A stretch of DNA of 64,000 nt. Source: Serratia marcescens. GTDB taxonomy: Bacteria; Pseudomonadota; Gammaproteobacteria; Enterobacterales; Enterobacteriaceae. A model generated the notes under the pieces. It searched no databases and was not told where the DNA came from. It was given only the letters and a program-made list of their open reading frames with translations. Shown piece after piece: positions 21,981-37,944 of the stretch (position 1 is the first letter of the stretch; every line of letters begins with the position of its first letter). Position numbers and translations under genes: made by a program. The stretch is from NCBI RefSeq assembly GCF_029846115.1, contig NZ_JARVZZ010000001.1, positions 1,178,001-1,242,000 on the forward strand. Reading direction: 5' to 3'.

Positions 21981-23312
21981 ATGGAAACGCTGGCTTCTTT
22001 GTATAACGACCACCTGGCAGAGCTGCAAAAACGCGCGCGCGAAGTGCTGGAGCGCAACAAATTGGATGCGCTGCTGATTCACTCCGGGGAACTGCAAAAG
22101 GTATTTTTGGACGACCATAGCTATCCGTTCAAAGTGAACGCGCATTTCAAAGCCTGGGTGCCGGTGACGTCGGTGCCGAACTGCTGGTTGTGGATCGACG
22201 GTGTCAATAAGCCGAAGCTGTGGTTCTACTCCCCGGTCGACTACTGGCACAGCGTAGAGCCGCTGCCGGACAGTTTCTGGACCAAATCCCTTGAATTGAT
22301 GCCGCTGGCCAACGCTGACGCCATCGCCCAGCAGCTTCCGCCGCAGCGCGAACGCGTGGGCTATATCGGTTATGCGCAACAGCGCGCCCGCGATCTCGGC
22401 ATCCCTTCTGAGAACATCAACCCGAAAACGGTGCTGAACTACCTGGATTTCCACCGTTCGATCAAAACCGGCTATGAGCTGGCCTGCATGCGCGAAGCGC
22501 AGAAGACGGCGGTAACCGGCCATCGTGCGGCGCATGAGGCCTTCCTCTCCGGCATGAGCGAGTTCGACATCAACCTGGCCTACCTGACGGCGACCGGCCA
22601 CCGCGATACCGACGTGCCTTACGACAACATCGTGGCGCTGAACGAACATGCTTCGGTATTGCACTACACCAAGCTGGATCATCAGCCGCCGGCCGAATCC
22701 CTGAGTTTCCTGATCGACGCCGGCGCGGAATATAACGGCTACGCCGCCGATCTGACCCGCACCTACGCGGCGCAAAGCGGCAGCGAGTTCGCCCACCTGG
22801 TGAAAGATCTCAACGGTGAACAGCTGGCGCTGATCGACACCATCAAGACCGGCGTGCGCTATACCGACTACCATGTGCAAATGCATCAGCGCATCGCCAA
22901 GCTGCTCAAGAGTCACAAGTTGGTGAACGGCCTCAGTGAAGAGGCGATGGTTGAAACGGGTATTACCACGCCGTTCCTGCCGCACGGGCTGGGCCATCCG
23001 CTGGGCCTGCAGGTGCACGACGCCGCCGGCTTTATGCAGGACGAGCAAGGCACCCATCTGGCGGCGCCGTCCAGGTATCCGTTCCTGCGTTGCACCCGCG
23101 TGTTGCAGCCGGGCATGGTGTTGACCATCGAGCCGGGTCTGTACTTCATCGAATCTCTGTTGGCGCCGTGGCGCAGCGGTGAGTTCAAGCAGCACTTCGC
23201 CTGGGATCGCATCGATGCGCTGAAGCCGTATGGTGGCATCCGTATTGAAGACAACATTGTGATCCACGAAAAGCGTATCGAGAACATGACGCGCGATCTG
23301 AACCTGGCCTGA
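21981..23312 (+). CDS. pepQ: Xaa-Pro dipeptidase PepQ
   Basis: 443 residues from the ATG at 21981, as in E. coli; the longer frame from 21885 is rejected on length. PepQ cleaves dipeptides with C-terminal proline and also hydrolyses some organophosphates. It has the pita-bread fold of family M24, with metal ligands seen in [20 protein letters not shown] (two Asp), [15 protein letters not shown] (His), [12 protein letters not shown] (Glu) and GGIRIEDN (Glu). The stop codon overlaps the yigZ start (TGATG), indicating coupling. Confidence 0.97.
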   Translation: METLASLYNDHLAELQKRAREVLERNKLDALLIHSGELQKVFLDDHSYPFKVNAHFKAWVPVTSVPNCWLWIDGVNKPKLWFYSPVDYWHSVEPLPDSFWTKSLELMPLANADAIAQQLPPQRERVGYIGYAQQRARDLGIPSENINPKTVLNYLDFHRSIKTGYELACMREAQKTAVTGHRAAHEAFLSGMSEFDINLAYLTATGHRDTDVPYDNIVALNEHASVLHYTKLDHQPPAESLSFLIDAGAEYNGYAADLTRTYAAQSGSEFAHLVKDLNGEQLALIDTIKTGVRYTDYHVQMHQRIAKLLKSHKLVNGLSEEAMVETGITTPFLPHGLGHPLGLQVHDAAGFMQDEQGTHLAAPSRYPFLRCTRVLQPGMVLTIEPGLYFIESLLAPWRSGEFKQHFAWDRIDALKPYGGIRIEDNIVIHEKRIENMTRDLNLA

Positions 23313-23926
23313 TGCGGCCGTACCCGATACCGGCGGAAGCAACCCGCTTTACCGAAGAAATAAAGAAGAGCCGTTTCATCACCTTGCTGGCGCCGACCAG
23401 CGGGGTGGAGGCGGCAAAGGCGTTTATTCAGCAGGTGCGGGATGAGCACCCGGCGGCGAGGCACCATTGTTGGGCTTTCGTCGCCGGCAGCCCTGATGAC
23501 TCGCAGCTGCTGGGGTTCTCCGACGATGGAGAACCGTCGGGCACCGCCGGCAAACCGATCCTCGCGCAGCTGATGGGCAGCGGTATCGGCGAATTGACCG
23601 CCGTGGTCGTCCGGTACTATGGCGGCGTCAAGCTGGGTACCGGCGGGCTGGTGAAAGCCTATGGTAACGGTGTTCAACAGGCGTTGAAGCAGTTGGCGTT
23701 GGTACAAAAGGTGCCGGAAGCCGAATATATCTTGCAGTGCGACTATGCTCAATTGGCGCTGGTGGAGAACTTGCTGCAGCAAACCGCAGGTCGGATCCTG
23801 CAGGGCGAATACGGTGCCGCCGTCGTGCTGCATCTGGCGTTGCCGGCCACCGAGGTCGAGTTGTTTGGAAATAAATTGCGTGATCTCAGTCGCGGTAATT
23901 TGCAATTAACCCCCATTTCGCAATAA
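23312..23926 (+). CDS. yigZ: IMPACT family protein YigZ
   Basis: 204 residues, the E. coli length. N-terminal UPF0029/IMPACT domain with SRFITLLAPT, DDGEPSGTAGKPIL and VVVRYYGGVKLGTGGLVKAYG, followed by a small ferredoxin-like C-terminal domain. Eukaryotic IMPACT modulates Gcn2 signalling; the bacterial role is unknown. It overlaps pepQ by one base, and trkH follows 35 bp later, so the three may be one transcript. Confidence 0.95.
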   Translation: MRPYPIPAEATRFTEEIKKSRFITLLAPTSGVEAAKAFIQQVRDEHPAARHHCWAFVAGSPDDSQLLGFSDDGEPSGTAGKPILAQLMGSGIGELTAVVVRYYGGVKLGTGGLVKAYGNGVQQALKQLALVQKVPEAEYILQCDYAQLALVENLLQQTAGRILQGEYGAAVVLHLALPATEVELFGNKLRDLSRGNLQLTPISQ

Positions 23927-23961
23927 TTCCTCCCAATTGAATTGCTAAGGATCGTGCTGAA

Positions 23962-25413
23962 ATGCATTTTCGCGCCATAACCCGTATCGTTGGTCTGCTG
24001 GTCATCCTGTTCTCCGGGACGATGTTTATTCCCGGCCTGGTGGCATTGATTTACCGCGATGGGGCGGGGCGCGCGTTCAGCCAAACCTTCTTCGTGGCGC
24101 TGATCATCGGTCTGATGCTGTGGTGGCCGAACCGCAAACAAAAACACGAACTGAAGCCCCGTGAAGGCTTCCTGATCGTCGTGTTGTTCTGGACCGTGCT
24201 GGGCAGCGTAGGGGCATTGCCGTTCCTGTTTTCGGAGCGGCCCAACTTGTCGCTGACCGACGCCTTCTTTGAATCCTTCTCGGGATTGACGACCACGGGT
24301 GCGACGACGTTGGTGGGGTTGGACTCGTTGCCGAAGGCCATTCTGTTCTATCGCCAAATGCTGCAATGGATGGGGGGCATGGGGATCATCGTATTGGCGG
24401 TGGCGATACTGCCGATACTCGGCGTCGGCGGCATGCAGCTGTATCGGGCAGAAATGCCCGGGCCGCTGAAAGATAACAAGATGCGTCCACGCATCGCCGA
24501 AACCGCCAAGACCCTGTGGTTAATCTATGTGTTGCTGACCGTCGCCTGTGCGCTGGCGCTCTGGGGGGCTGGGATGTCGGTGTTCGACGCCATCGGCCAC
24601 AGTTTCTCGACCATCGCCATCGGCGGGTTTTCTACCCACGACGCCAGTATCGGTTATTACGCCAGTCCGACCATTAATACCATCATCGCCGTGTTCCTGC
24701 TGATTTCCGGCTGTAACTACGGCCTGCACTTCGCTTTGCTAAGCGGGCGCAGTCTGAAGGTGTACGGGCGCGATCCTGAATTCCGCATGTTCATCTTCGT
24801 TCAACTAACGCTGGTGGTGGTGTGCACGCTGGTGCTCTGGGGACATGGCGTCTATAAGAGCGGTATGGAAACGCTCAATCAGGCATTTTTCCAGGTGGTA
24901 TCGATGGCTACCACGGCCGGTTTTACGACCGATAGTATCGCCAAGTGGCCGCTGTTCTTACCGATGTTGCTGCTGTGTTCGGCGTTCATCGGCGGTTGCG
25001 CCGGCTCGACCGGCGGCGGCCTGAAAGTGATCCGTATCCTGCTGCTGTACCTGCAGGGCTCGCGCGAGTTGAAAAGGCTGGTGCACCCCAACGCGGTCTA
25101 TACCATCAAATTGGGCAATCGTGCGCTGCCGGAACGTATTCTGGAGGCGGTGTGGGGATTCTTCTCCGCCTATGCGTTGGTGTTTATTGTCAGCATGCTG
25201 GCGATCATTGCCACTGGCGTCGACGACTTTTCCGCGTTCGCCGCAGTGACGGCAACGCTCAATAACCTCGGCCCCGGCCTGGGCGTGGTGGCGGATAACT
25301 TCACCACGATGCCGGCGGCGGCCAAGTGGATCCTGGTGGTGACGATGCTGTTCGGGCGCCTGGAAGTGTTTACATTGCTGGTGCTGTTCACGCCAACCTT
25401 CTGGCGTGAGTGA
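23962..25413 (+). CDS. trkH: Trk system potassium transporter TrkH
   Basis: 483 residues, same as E. coli. TrkH is the K+ channel subunit of the Trk/Ktr family, using NAD(H)- or ATP-binding TrkA as gate. Four pore-loop repeats are recognisable from their selectivity-filter glycines, e.g. SGLTTTGATT, IAIGGFSTHDAS, MATTAGFTTD and TATLNNLGPGLG. It is an inner-membrane protein. It lies upstream of hemG as in E. coli. Confidence 0.97.
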   Translation: MHFRAITRIVGLLVILFSGTMFIPGLVALIYRDGAGRAFSQTFFVALIIGLMLWWPNRKQKHELKPREGFLIVVLFWTVLGSVGALPFLFSERPNLSLTDAFFESFSGLTTTGATTLVGLDSLPKAILFYRQMLQWMGGMGIIVLAVAILPILGVGGMQLYRAEMPGPLKDNKMRPRIAETAKTLWLIYVLLTVACALALWGAGMSVFDAIGHSFSTIAIGGFSTHDASIGYYASPTINTIIAVFLLISGCNYGLHFALLSGRSLKVYGRDPEFRMFIFVQLTLVVVCTLVLWGHGVYKSGMETLNQAFFQVVSMATTAGFTTDSIAKWPLFLPMLLLCSAFIGGCAGSTGGGLKVIRILLLYLQGSRELKRLVHPNAVYTIKLGNRALPERILEAVWGFFSAYALVFIVSMLAIIATGVDDFSAFAAVTATLNNLGPGLGVVADNFTTMPAAAKWILVVTMLFGRLEVFTLLVLFTPTFWRE

Positions 25414-25434
25414 GCCTGATATAAGGAGTACGCC

Positions 25435-25968
25435 ATGAAGGCATTGATACTTTATTCGAGCCGTGACGGGCAAACACGCGCTATCGCTTCTTATATAGCA
25501 AGCAAGCTGCAGGACACGCTGCGTTGTGAGGTGATCGATCTGCTGCAGGCGGAACAGGTCGATCTTAGCCAGTATCAGCAGGTGATGATCGGCGCTTCTA
25601 TCCGTTACGGGCACTTTAACCCGGCGCTGGATAAATTCGTCAAACGGCATGCCGAGCAACTGAATCGAATGCCGAGCGCGTTCTTTGCCGTGAACCTGAC
25701 CGCGCGTAAACCGGAAAAGCGCTCGCCGCAAACCAACGCTTATACCCGCAAGTTCCTGCTGGCCTCGCCGTGGCAGCCAAAACAGTGCGCGGTGTTTGCC
25801 GGCGCATTGCGTTATCCGCGTTATCGCTGGTTCGACCGCATCATGATTCAATTTATTATGCGTATGACGGGCGGTGAAACGGATACCAGTAAGGAAGTAG
25901 AGTACACCGATTGGCAGCAGGTCGACCGTTTCGCCCAGGAATTTAGCCAGATCCAGTACGAAAAGTGA
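25435..25968 (+). CDS. hemG: Menaquinone-dependent protoporphyrinogen IX dehydrogenase HemG
   Basis: 177 residues (E. coli 181). HemG is a flavodoxin-fold, FMN-binding, membrane-associated enzyme that oxidises protoporphyrinogen IX to protoporphyrin IX, passing electrons to quinones. The FMN phosphate loop is [14 protein letters not shown] (residues 5-18), and the long insert typical of HemG against flavodoxin is present ([18 protein letters not shown]). Start ATG at 25435 behind AAGGAG. It is the last gene before the rRNA operon. Confidence 0.96.
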   Translation: MKALILYSSRDGQTRAIASYIASKLQDTLRCEVIDLLQAEQVDLSQYQQVMIGASIRYGHFNPALDKFVKRHAEQLNRMPSAFFAVNLTARKPEKRSPQTNAYTRKFLLASPWQPKQCAVFAGALRYPRYRWFDRIMIQFIMRMTGGETDTSKEVEYTDWQQVDRFAQEFSQIQYEK

Positions 25969-25970
25969 CA

Positions 25971-26020
25971 AAAACGCGGGTTTGGCCAGCGTTTTGCCGA
26001 AAAAAACCGCGTTTGAAAAG
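25971..26020 (+). terminator. Candidate terminator of hemG
   Basis: AAACGCGG (25972-25979) pairs with CCGCGTTT (26007-26014) around a large loop; the stem extends with a bulge. T-rich sequence follows (26021-26026). It overlaps the AT-rich UP region of the rRNA P1 promoter. Confidence 0.4.
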
Positions 26021-26037
26021 TTTTTTGCATTTAGGGG

Positions 26038-26065
26038 TTGCGGCCCGCCGAGAACTCCCTATAAT
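26038..26065 (+). promoter_or_regulatory. rRNA promoter P1
   Basis: TTGCGG (26038-26043), 16-bp spacer, TATAAT (26060-26065), GC-rich discriminator GCGCC. The 16-bp spacing, the GC discriminator and the AT-rich UP-like stretch at about 26000-26037 are features of stringently controlled rrn P1 promoters. Confidence 0.9.
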
Positions 26066-26134
26066 GCGCCTCCACTGACCGGGAACAACGACTGACAAGC
26101 CGCCGGGTCAGCGAGAGGAAAGCGAAATAAACGC

Positions 26135-26162
26135 TTGACTCTCAGGGCGAAAAGCGTAGTAT
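26135..26162 (+). promoter_or_regulatory. rRNA promoter P2
   Basis: TTGACT (26135-26140), 16-bp spacer, TAGTAT (26157-26162), about 97 bp after P1, as in E. coli rrn operons. Confidence 0.85.
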
Positions 26163-26193
26163 ACGCAGCCCGCGCCGATGAGTTTCTCGGCAC

Positions 26194-26206
26194 TGCTCTT
26201 TAACAA
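26194..26206 (+). promoter_or_regulatory. rrn leader boxA antiterminator
   Basis: TGCTCTTTAACAA, the boxA sequence bound as RNA by NusB-S10 in the rRNA antitermination complex. Confidence 0.9.
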
Positions 26207-26359
26207 TTTATCAGACAATCTGTGTGGGCACTCCACAAGACGATATCCAGCATCTTCGGATGCAAAAAAATATCAAGTCTTGAAGAGTGACTAACTGAAG
26301 TAAAATTCATGCAGTAAATCTTTGAGCATCGCTTCTCGAGTGGAAGCAAATCAAGCTTT

Positions 26360-27901
<1,542 letters not shown>

Positions 27902-27975
27902 CCTAAAGATATTAGTTCGAGTGGCGTGCTCACACAGATTGTCTGATAGAAAGTAACGAGCAGAAATACCTTTAT

Positions 27976-28052
<77 letters not shown>

Positions 28053-28090
28053 CTTCTTCGAAGTGGAAAAGGTACTGCACGTGACTGTAT

Positions 28091-28166
28091 GGGGCTATAG
28101 CTCAGCTGGGAGAGCGCCTGCCTTGCACGCAGGAGGTCAGCGGTTCGATCCCGCTTAGCTCCACCA
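28091..28166 (+). tRNA. alaT: tRNA-Ala (anticodon TGC)
   Basis: 76 nt, from GGGGCTA to CTCCACCA, anticodon TGC in loop CTTGCAC. CCA is encoded. The Ile-Ala pair in the spacer is the E. coli rrnA/D/H type. Confidence 0.98.
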
Positions 28167-28225
28167 TATAGTCCGGTATTTCAATACTTCAGAGTATATT
28201 GGAAACAGTATGCTGCGAAGTATTT

Positions 28226-28238
28226 TGCTCTTTAACAA
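28226..28238 (+). promoter_or_regulatory. Spacer boxA antiterminator
   Basis: TGCTCTTTAACAA repeated between tRNA-Ala and 23S, the second boxA found in enterobacterial rrn operons. Confidence 0.9.
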
Positions 28239-28373
28239 TCTGGAACAAGCTGAAAATTGAAACGTGACGGCTGAAATTTATCCCTCCGTAGATGTATTGG
28301 GATGAAGAGTAACCTGTCATAGAGTCTCTCAAATGTTTGCAGCACGAACGATGGAAACATCTTCGGGTTGTGA

Positions 28374-31281
<2,908 letters not shown>

Positions 31282-31385
31282 ACAACACCGAAGGTGTTTT
31301 GGTGAGACCGAGACAATATTCAGCTTGTTTACAGATTGGTTCTGATGGCGACACGAGAGTGAAGCGGTTGGAATGAAACAGAATT

Positions 31386-31505
31386 TGCCTGGCGGCAATA
31401 GCGCGGTGGTCCCACCTGACCCCATGCCGAACTCAGAAGTGAAACGCCGTAGCGCCGATGGTAGTGTGGGGTCTCCCCATGCGAGAGTAGGACACTGCCA
31501 GGCAT
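31386..31505 (+). rRNA. rrf: 5S ribosomal RNA
   Basis: 120 nt, from TGCCTGGCGGC to CTGCCAGGCAT, with complementary ends. Confidence 0.97.
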
Positions 31506-31517
31506 CAAACCAAGCCG

Positions 31518-31549
31518 AAAGCCCTGAACTGACGTTCAGGGCTTTTTGC
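31518..31549 (+). terminator. Terminator of the rRNA operon
   Basis: AAAGCCCTGAA (31518-31528) pairs with TTCAGGGCTTT (31535-31545), then TT. Confidence 0.95.
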
Positions 31550-31880
31550 TATGCATAAAATAAATATCCTGACTGTATCTATTACTTTGGGAAATAGCTT
31601 TTTTGGCATATGTAGCTTAGTCTTATAAGGCAGCATAATGTTTTTTGCCAGAAAAGTGGCTAGCTCAATATATAATTGATAGCTCCAGATTATTATTTAA
31701 ATAATAAAAATATCTATCTATGAACATGTTGATGAGAATTATCCGGATATATCAAAGATAAATCTTAATTCTTCAGTGTATTAGTCGATGAATTTCACGT
31801 TAATTAAAACAAATATTAGCCAGACGCCTCGAATCGAGTAGACTAGGCGAAAGATTATTTCCGTATGGGTACTGAACGTT
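31550..31880. other. AT-rich gap between the rRNA operon and murB
   Basis: About 330 bp, markedly more AT-rich than the flanking genes, with no credible gene on either strand. A 73-codon minus-strand frame overlaps the murB start and has no support. The murB promoter must lie here; a TAGACT hexamer near 31838 is a weak -10 candidate without a good -35. Confidence 0.6.
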
Positions 31881-32918
31881 ATGTCTACTGAAAGCGCGTC
31901 TTTAAAAAACCACAATACGTTTGCGCTCCCGGTCAACGCAGCGCACCTGATCATAGCCGATAGAATTGAGCTGATGCTCAAGGTGTGGCAACAAACGCGC
32001 AAGCGTCAGGAGCCGCTACTGATTCTCGGTGAAGGTAGCAACGTGCTGTTCCTGGAGGATTTTTCTGGCACGGTAATGGTCAATCAGTTGAAGGGTATCG
32101 ACGTTCGGGAAGATAGCGATGGTTGGCATCTCCACGTCAGCTCCGGTGAAAATTGGCATGACCTGGTGCAATATACGTTGCAGGCCGGGATCTGTGGCCT
32201 GGAAAACCTGGCGTTGATTCCTGGATTAGCGGGCTCCGCCCCTATCCAGAACATCGGCGCCTACGGCGTCGAATTGAAAGACGTCTGCGAATATGTCGAT
32301 CTGCTGGACTTCTCTACCGGTGCTATCGATCGCATTCCGGCTGCCGAGTGTGGTTTTGGCTACCGGGAAAGTATTTTTAAACACCGTTTCCAAACCGGGC
32401 ATGTCATTGTTGGGCTGGGTCTTCGTCTCAATAAACAATGGCAACCCAAATTGAGCTACGGCGATCTGGCCAAGCTGGATCCTGCCACGGTGACGCCACT
32501 TCAGGTATTTGAATCCGTATGCGCCATGCGCCGCAGCAAACTGCCCGATCCGCGTGAAACAGGCAATGCCGGCAGCTTCTTCAAGAATCCGCTGGTGAGC
32601 GCAGAGAAAGCCGCAGAACTCATCGCCAAATGCCCCGGCATGCCGCATTATCCGCAGCAGGATGGCCAGGTGAAGCTTGCGGCCGGATGGCTTATCGATC
32701 AATGCGAACTGAAAGGATATCGTATCGGTGGTGCTGCGGTACACCGCAAGCAGGCGCTGGTGCTGGTGAACATCGACAACGCTCACAGTCAGGATGTGGT
32801 GGCGTTGGCGAGCCACGTACGCAAGACGGTGGCCGATAAATTCGGTGTGTGGCTGGAACCTGAGGTGCGTTTTATTGGCGCGACCGGTGAGCTGAATGCC
32901 GTAGCGGTGCTGTCATGA
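31881..32918 (+). CDS. murB: UDP-N-acetylmuramate dehydrogenase MurB
   Basis: 345 residues (E. coli 342). MurB reduces UDP-GlcNAc-enolpyruvate to UDP-MurNAc with NADPH and FAD, an early cytoplasmic step of peptidoglycan synthesis. FAD-binding motifs [14 protein letters not shown] and [19 protein letters not shown] are present, with the catalytic-region [10 protein letters not shown] (Ser). It overlaps birA by four bases. The Shine-Dalgarno is weak. Confidence 0.97.
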   Translation: MSTESASLKNHNTFALPVNAAHLIIADRIELMLKVWQQTRKRQEPLLILGEGSNVLFLEDFSGTVMVNQLKGIDVREDSDGWHLHVSSGENWHDLVQYTLQAGICGLENLALIPGLAGSAPIQNIGAYGVELKDVCEYVDLLDFSTGAIDRIPAAECGFGYRESIFKHRFQTGHVIVGLGLRLNKQWQPKLSYGDLAKLDPATVTPLQVFESVCAMRRSKLPDPRETGNAGSFFKNPLVSAEKAAELIAKCPGMPHYPQQDGQVKLAAGWLIDQCELKGYRIGGAAVHRKQALVLVNIDNAHSQDVVALASHVRKTVADKFGVWLEPEVRFIGATGELNAVAVLS

Positions 32919-33877
32919 AAGATACCAAGGTTCCGTTAAAACTGATCGCACTGCTGGCCGACGGCGAATTCCATTCCGGGGAACATCTCGGTGAGTCACT
33001 GGGCATGAGCCGTGCGGCGATCAATAAGCATATTCAGACCATTCGCGAATGGGGACTGGATGTCTTTACCGTGCCCGGAAAAGGCTACAGCCTGCCTGGC
33101 GCCATCCAGCTGTTGGAAGCCGAGCGCATCCTCAGCCTGCTGGAAGACAAGCGCGTAAGCGTGTTGCCGGTGGTCGATTCCACCAACCAATACTTGCTGG
33201 ACCGCATCGCCGAATTGCACTCTGGTGACGCCTGCGTCGCTGAATACCAACAGGCAGGGCGAGGACGCCGCGGGCGGCAGTGGATCTCACCATTCGGCGC
33301 TAATTTGTACCTGTCGATGTTCTGGCGGCTGGAGCAGGGTCCGGCTGCGGCCATGGGGCTTAGCCTGGTGATCGGGATGGTGATGGCGGAAGTTCTGCAG
33401 CGTCTCGGTGCGGCTGATGTGCGCGTGAAGTGGCCTAACGATCTTTATCTGAACGATCGTAAATTGGCTGGGATCTTGGTCGAACTGACGGGAAAAACCG
33501 GCGATGCGGCTCAACTGGTCATCGGCGCCGGCATCAACCTGGCGATGCGTGATACCAATGCCAGTGCCATTACCCAGGGATGGATTAATCTACAGGAAGC
33601 GGGAATTCAGATCGATCGCAATGAGCTGGCTGCAACCCTGCTTAATGAACTGCGTCAGTCGTTGAAACAGTTTGAGATAGACGGACTGGCACCCTTTATC
33701 GGTCGCTGGCGTACCCTGGATAACTTTATCGACAGGCCGGTCAAGTTGCTGATTGGCGAGCGGCAGATTGTGGGTATCGCCCGAGGAATCGATGCGCAGG
33801 GCGCACTGCTGCTGGAACAAGACGGGGAGATCAAACCCTTCATCGGTGGAGAGATATCGCTGCGAAGTGCGGAATAG
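32915..33877 (+). CDS. birA: Bifunctional biotin-[acetyl-CoA-carboxylase] ligase/biotin operon repressor BirA
   Basis: 320 residues. The N-terminal winged helix-turn-helix (about 1-60, with [15 protein letters not shown]) binds the bio operator; the central catalytic domain has the biotinyl-AMP loop GRGRRGRQW and the [19 protein letters not shown] motif; a small SH3-like domain closes the chain. It attaches biotin to the carboxyl carrier protein and represses biotin synthesis when biotin is plentiful. Coupled to murB (ATGA overlap). Confidence 0.98.
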   Translation: MKDTKVPLKLIALLADGEFHSGEHLGESLGMSRAAINKHIQTIREWGLDVFTVPGKGYSLPGAIQLLEAERILSLLEDKRVSVLPVVDSTNQYLLDRIAELHSGDACVAEYQQAGRGRRGRQWISPFGANLYLSMFWRLEQGPAAAMGLSLVIGMVMAEVLQRLGAADVRVKWPNDLYLNDRKLAGILVELTGKTGDAAQLVIGAGINLAMRDTNASAITQGWINLQEAGIQIDRNELAATLLNELRQSLKQFEIDGLAPFIGRWRTLDNFIDRPVKLLIGERQIVGIARGIDAQGALLLEQDGEIKPFIGGEISLRSAE

Positions 33878-33886
33878 TTAGAGAAA

Positions 33887-33906
33887 GGGGGACGGTAACG
33901 TCCCCT
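33887..33906. terminator. Hairpin between convergent birA and coaA
   Basis: GGGGGACG pairs with CGTCCCC around GTAA. The stem is strong but T-tracts are short (CTTTCTC on the minus side), so efficiency is uncertain. Confidence 0.45.
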
Positions 33907-33922
33907 GAATCGATCGGTAGGC

Positions 33923-34873
33923 TTACTTTCTTAAACGCACGCTTTCAACGGCGTGGTTAGCGCTTTTGGTCATAATTAGGCTGGCGCGTTCGCGTGTAGG
34001 TAATATATTCTGCTGCAAATTCAACCCGTTAATTTCATTCCATAATTGGGTGGCGATATTAACTGCTTCCGGTTCCGGCAATTTTGAATAGTGATGGAAA
34101 TAAGAATCGGGATTGGAAAATGCGCCTTGACGGAATTTCAAGAAGCGATTGATATACCAGCTTTGCAATAGCGTCTCCGGAGCATCGACATATATAGAGA
34201 AGTCAACAAAATCGGAAACGAATACGCGATGCGGATCGTGAGGATAATCCATGCCGCTTTGCAATACGTTAAGCCCTTCCAGGATCAGAATATCCGGTTG
34301 CTCGATGACTTTATTACCTTCGGGCACAACGTCATAGATCAAATGCGAATAAACCGGAGCGGTGACGCGTTTGGCACCGGATTTCACTTCCGACACGAAT
34401 TTCACCAGGCTATGCATATCATAAGACTGCGGGAAGCCTTTTTTCTTCATCAGACCGCGTTCATTCAGCACCTTATTAGGATGCAAGAAGCCGTCGGTCG
34501 TGATCAACTCAACGCTGCGGTGTTCCGGCCAACGGCTCAACAACGCTTGCAACAGACGTGCGGTCGTGCTCTTGCCTACGGCTACGCTGCCGGCGATGCC
34601 GATGACATAGGGAATCTTTTGCCCGTCGGTGCCGAGGAATTGCTCGAGCACCGCCTGTCGGCGCAGGTTGGAACTGATATAGAAGTTCAACAGACGTGAC
34701 AGAGGCAGATAAATCTGCGCAACTTCTTCCAACGAGAGATCTTCGTTAATCCCTTTCAGTTTAACGATCTCTTCTTCCGACAACGTCAGCGGCACCGAAT
34801 CTCGCAACGCAGCCCATTGGGTACGATCGAACTGTAGGTAAGGCGTTGCTAAAGATTGATCTCTTTTTATCAT
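33923..34873 (-). CDS. coaA: Pantothenate kinase CoaA (type I)
   Basis: 316 residues, the E. coli length. It phosphorylates pantothenate, the first and regulated step of coenzyme A synthesis, and is inhibited by CoA and its thioesters. The Walker A loop [12 protein letters not shown] and the TTDGFLHPN and [12 protein letters not shown] segments are intact. Convergent with birA, as in E. coli. Confidence 0.98.
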   Translation of the reverse strand: MIKRDQSLATPYLQFDRTQWAALRDSVPLTLSEEEIVKLKGINEDLSLEEVAQIYLPLSRLLNFYISSNLRRQAVLEQFLGTDGQKIPYVIGIAGSVAVGKSTTARLLQALLSRWPEHRSVELITTDGFLHPNKVLNERGLMKKKGFPQSYDMHSLVKFVSEVKSGAKRVTAPVYSHLIYDVVPEGNKVIEQPDILILEGLNVLQSGMDYPHDPHRVFVSDFVDFSIYVDAPETLLQSWYINRFLKFRQGAFSNPDSYFHHYSKLPEPEAVNIATQLWNEINGLNLQQNILPTRERASLIMTKSANHAVESVRLRK

Positions 34874-35092
34874 AAGCCAAATTCTGCCTGTTAACGCAGG
34901 TTGGGAAAGGCGGCGGACGCCAACTCCAGAGAATAAACAAGCTGCATATTATAGACAGCTTCGTTTTTGGCGTAGACTTTTTTCGCAAAAGTTGTCGATA
35001 GGCAGCAGTTTATGTCAATTGTGCGAAGCGGCACGCAGTTGATAAAGCGGGGTTGCAAGGCGGTATCATCAGGGCCGGATACCGCCTGAAGG

Positions 35093-35641
35093 CTAGCTGG
35101 CGATGGCGCGCGAGGGTTGGTTCACGCTGAACAGACGTTTGTAATAAATGACGGTCGGATGGTAATGCCCATCGGGCCCCGCCGCATAATCCGGTAGCTC
35201 GCCCAAACAGCGATAACCCAGGCTGCGATAAAGCGCTTCTGCCGCCGAACCGGCCTGCGTATCCAGGTACAATAGCCCGCGCTGCTGTTGCAGTGCCGCG
35301 TGCTCCAGTGTTTTCATCAGAGCCTGACCTACGCCGTTGCGACGAGCGCGGCTATGCACCAACAGCTTCACCACCTCCGCACGATTACGGCCGTTCGGCT
35401 TCTGGCAGAGCTCGAGTTGCACGGTGCCAACGACGCCGCGCTCGTCACGGGCAATCCACAGCAGCAGTTCACCTTTGGCCAAGGCCGGTCGCAGACTGTG
35501 GAAGTAGCTCTCGGCGTCTTCCTGAGGAATTAAGGTGTCGTAACCGACAGAAGCGCCGTGCGTGACGGCATCGGTCAACAGGCGGGCCAATTCATCGCGG
35601 TAAATCGGCAGCGTAGCGGCGTTGATAGGCACTATTTTCAT
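35093..35641 (-). CDS. GNAT family N-acetyltransferase
   Basis: 182 residues. The acetyl-CoA-binding loop is seen as ARRNGVGQALMKTLE, after the strand VVKLLVHSRA (GNAT motif A), and the C-terminal YRSLGY is motif B. Start ATG at 35641 behind AGGAGG. The substrate is unknown; small-molecule or antibiotic acetylation is possible, as in relatives annotated only as GNAT. It is not expected in this place in E. coli, so it is an addition between coaA and the tRNA-tufB operon. Confidence 0.8.
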   Translation of the reverse strand: MKIVPINAATLPIYRDELARLLTDAVTHGASVGYDTLIPQEDAESYFHSLRPALAKGELLLWIARDERGVVGTVQLELCQKPNGRNRAEVVKLLVHSRARRNGVGQALMKTLEHAALQQQRGLLYLDTQAGSAAEALYRSLGYRCLGELPDYAAGPDGHYHPTVIYYKRLFSVNQPSRAIAS

Positions 35642-36037
35642 CGGTCATTCCTCCTGGGAGCGGGGTAATGAAGAGAAGCAATAACTGAGCCACAGCGGTG
35701 AAAGGCATGGCGACGGCAAAAGGGCAAGGGATCAGTGTAGCCCGCGCCGCAGTCCGGGGCAGGTATCCCCTTTTTGGTGCATCGATCCCGCTCACAGTTT
35801 ACCGTCGCGGGTTAAGTGTTTTGAGAAGCCCGACACGGAGAAAGCGGCGCTCAAGGCTTGCAAAAAGTGGATAAAATTGTAGAGAATGATTGCCGCGAGT
35901 GATGAATGTTTGCACGCCGCAGGCAGCGAATTGCATGACAGTATGCAAAATTGACTGATTTATGAGCGAAAGTGCGCGTAAAGCAATTTTTTTGTTGCAT
36001 AGGTCGCCCGCTCTACCTAGAATGCGCTGCACTTGAT
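35642..36037. other. Gap between the GNAT gene and the tRNA-tufB operon
   Basis: 396 bp with no credible gene. The right 150 bp is AT-rich and carries the tRNA operon promoter; Fis sites are likely there by analogy with E. coli thrU-tufB, but I did not pin any down. Confidence 0.6.
35995..36023 (+). promoter_or_regulatory. Promoter of the thrU-tyrU-glyT-thrT-tufB operon
   Basis: TTGCAT (35995-36000), 17-bp spacer, TAGAAT (36018-36023), then the GC-rich discriminator GCGCTGC, which is typical of stringently controlled stable-RNA promoters. It lies 15 bp before the first tRNA. Confidence 0.85.
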
Positions 36038-36113
<76 letters not shown>

Positions 36114-36138
36114 TTCAAGTCACAAGTAATTAAAATCT

Positions 36139-36223
<85 letters not shown>

Positions 36224-36421
36224 AATCTTGCCTTCGGCGATTAACTGAGATGCGATAAATGCCGCAACGGTTGATGGCGGGAGGAGAGGGCGGAAGCCTT
36301 CGGCAAGGTTCGAGCTGTGCAGCGCAAGGCGCAGGCGGCCCGAAGGATGCGAGCCGAGTGATGAACAATCCTGCTCCATCCCAAAATTCTACAGAAAAAT
36401 CAGGTAGCCGAGTTCCAGGAT

Positions 36422-36496
<75 letters not shown>

Positions 36497-36502
36497 AGAT
36501 GT

Positions 36503-36578
36503 GCTGATATAGCTCAGTTGGTAGAGCGCACCCTTGGTAAGGGTGAGGTCGGCAGTTCGAATCTGCCTATCAGCACCA
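36503..36578 (+). tRNA. thrT: tRNA-Thr (anticodon GGT)
   Basis: 76 nt from GCTGATA to AGCACCA, anticodon GGT in loop TTGGTAA. Six bases after tRNA-Gly. Confidence 0.97.
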
Positions 36579-36651
36579 CTTCTTAATTTCTCGCCCCCTG
36601 ATTTTCTTTCTGTTCTGGATTCAACGAGCAAATGCTTGGTTGATGTGGTGA

Positions 36652-37872
<1,221 letters not shown>

Positions 37873-37902
37873 TCGCTGATAAAGTTTGACGCGACACGCG
37901 GT

Positions 37903-37929
37903 AAAAGGGCATCATTTGATGCCCTTTTT
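37903..37929 (+). terminator. Terminator of tufB
   Basis: AAAAGGGCATCA (37903-37914), short loop, TGATGCCCTTTTT (37917-37929). Confidence 0.95.
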
Positions 37930-37944
37930 CTACGCTGTGAACTA

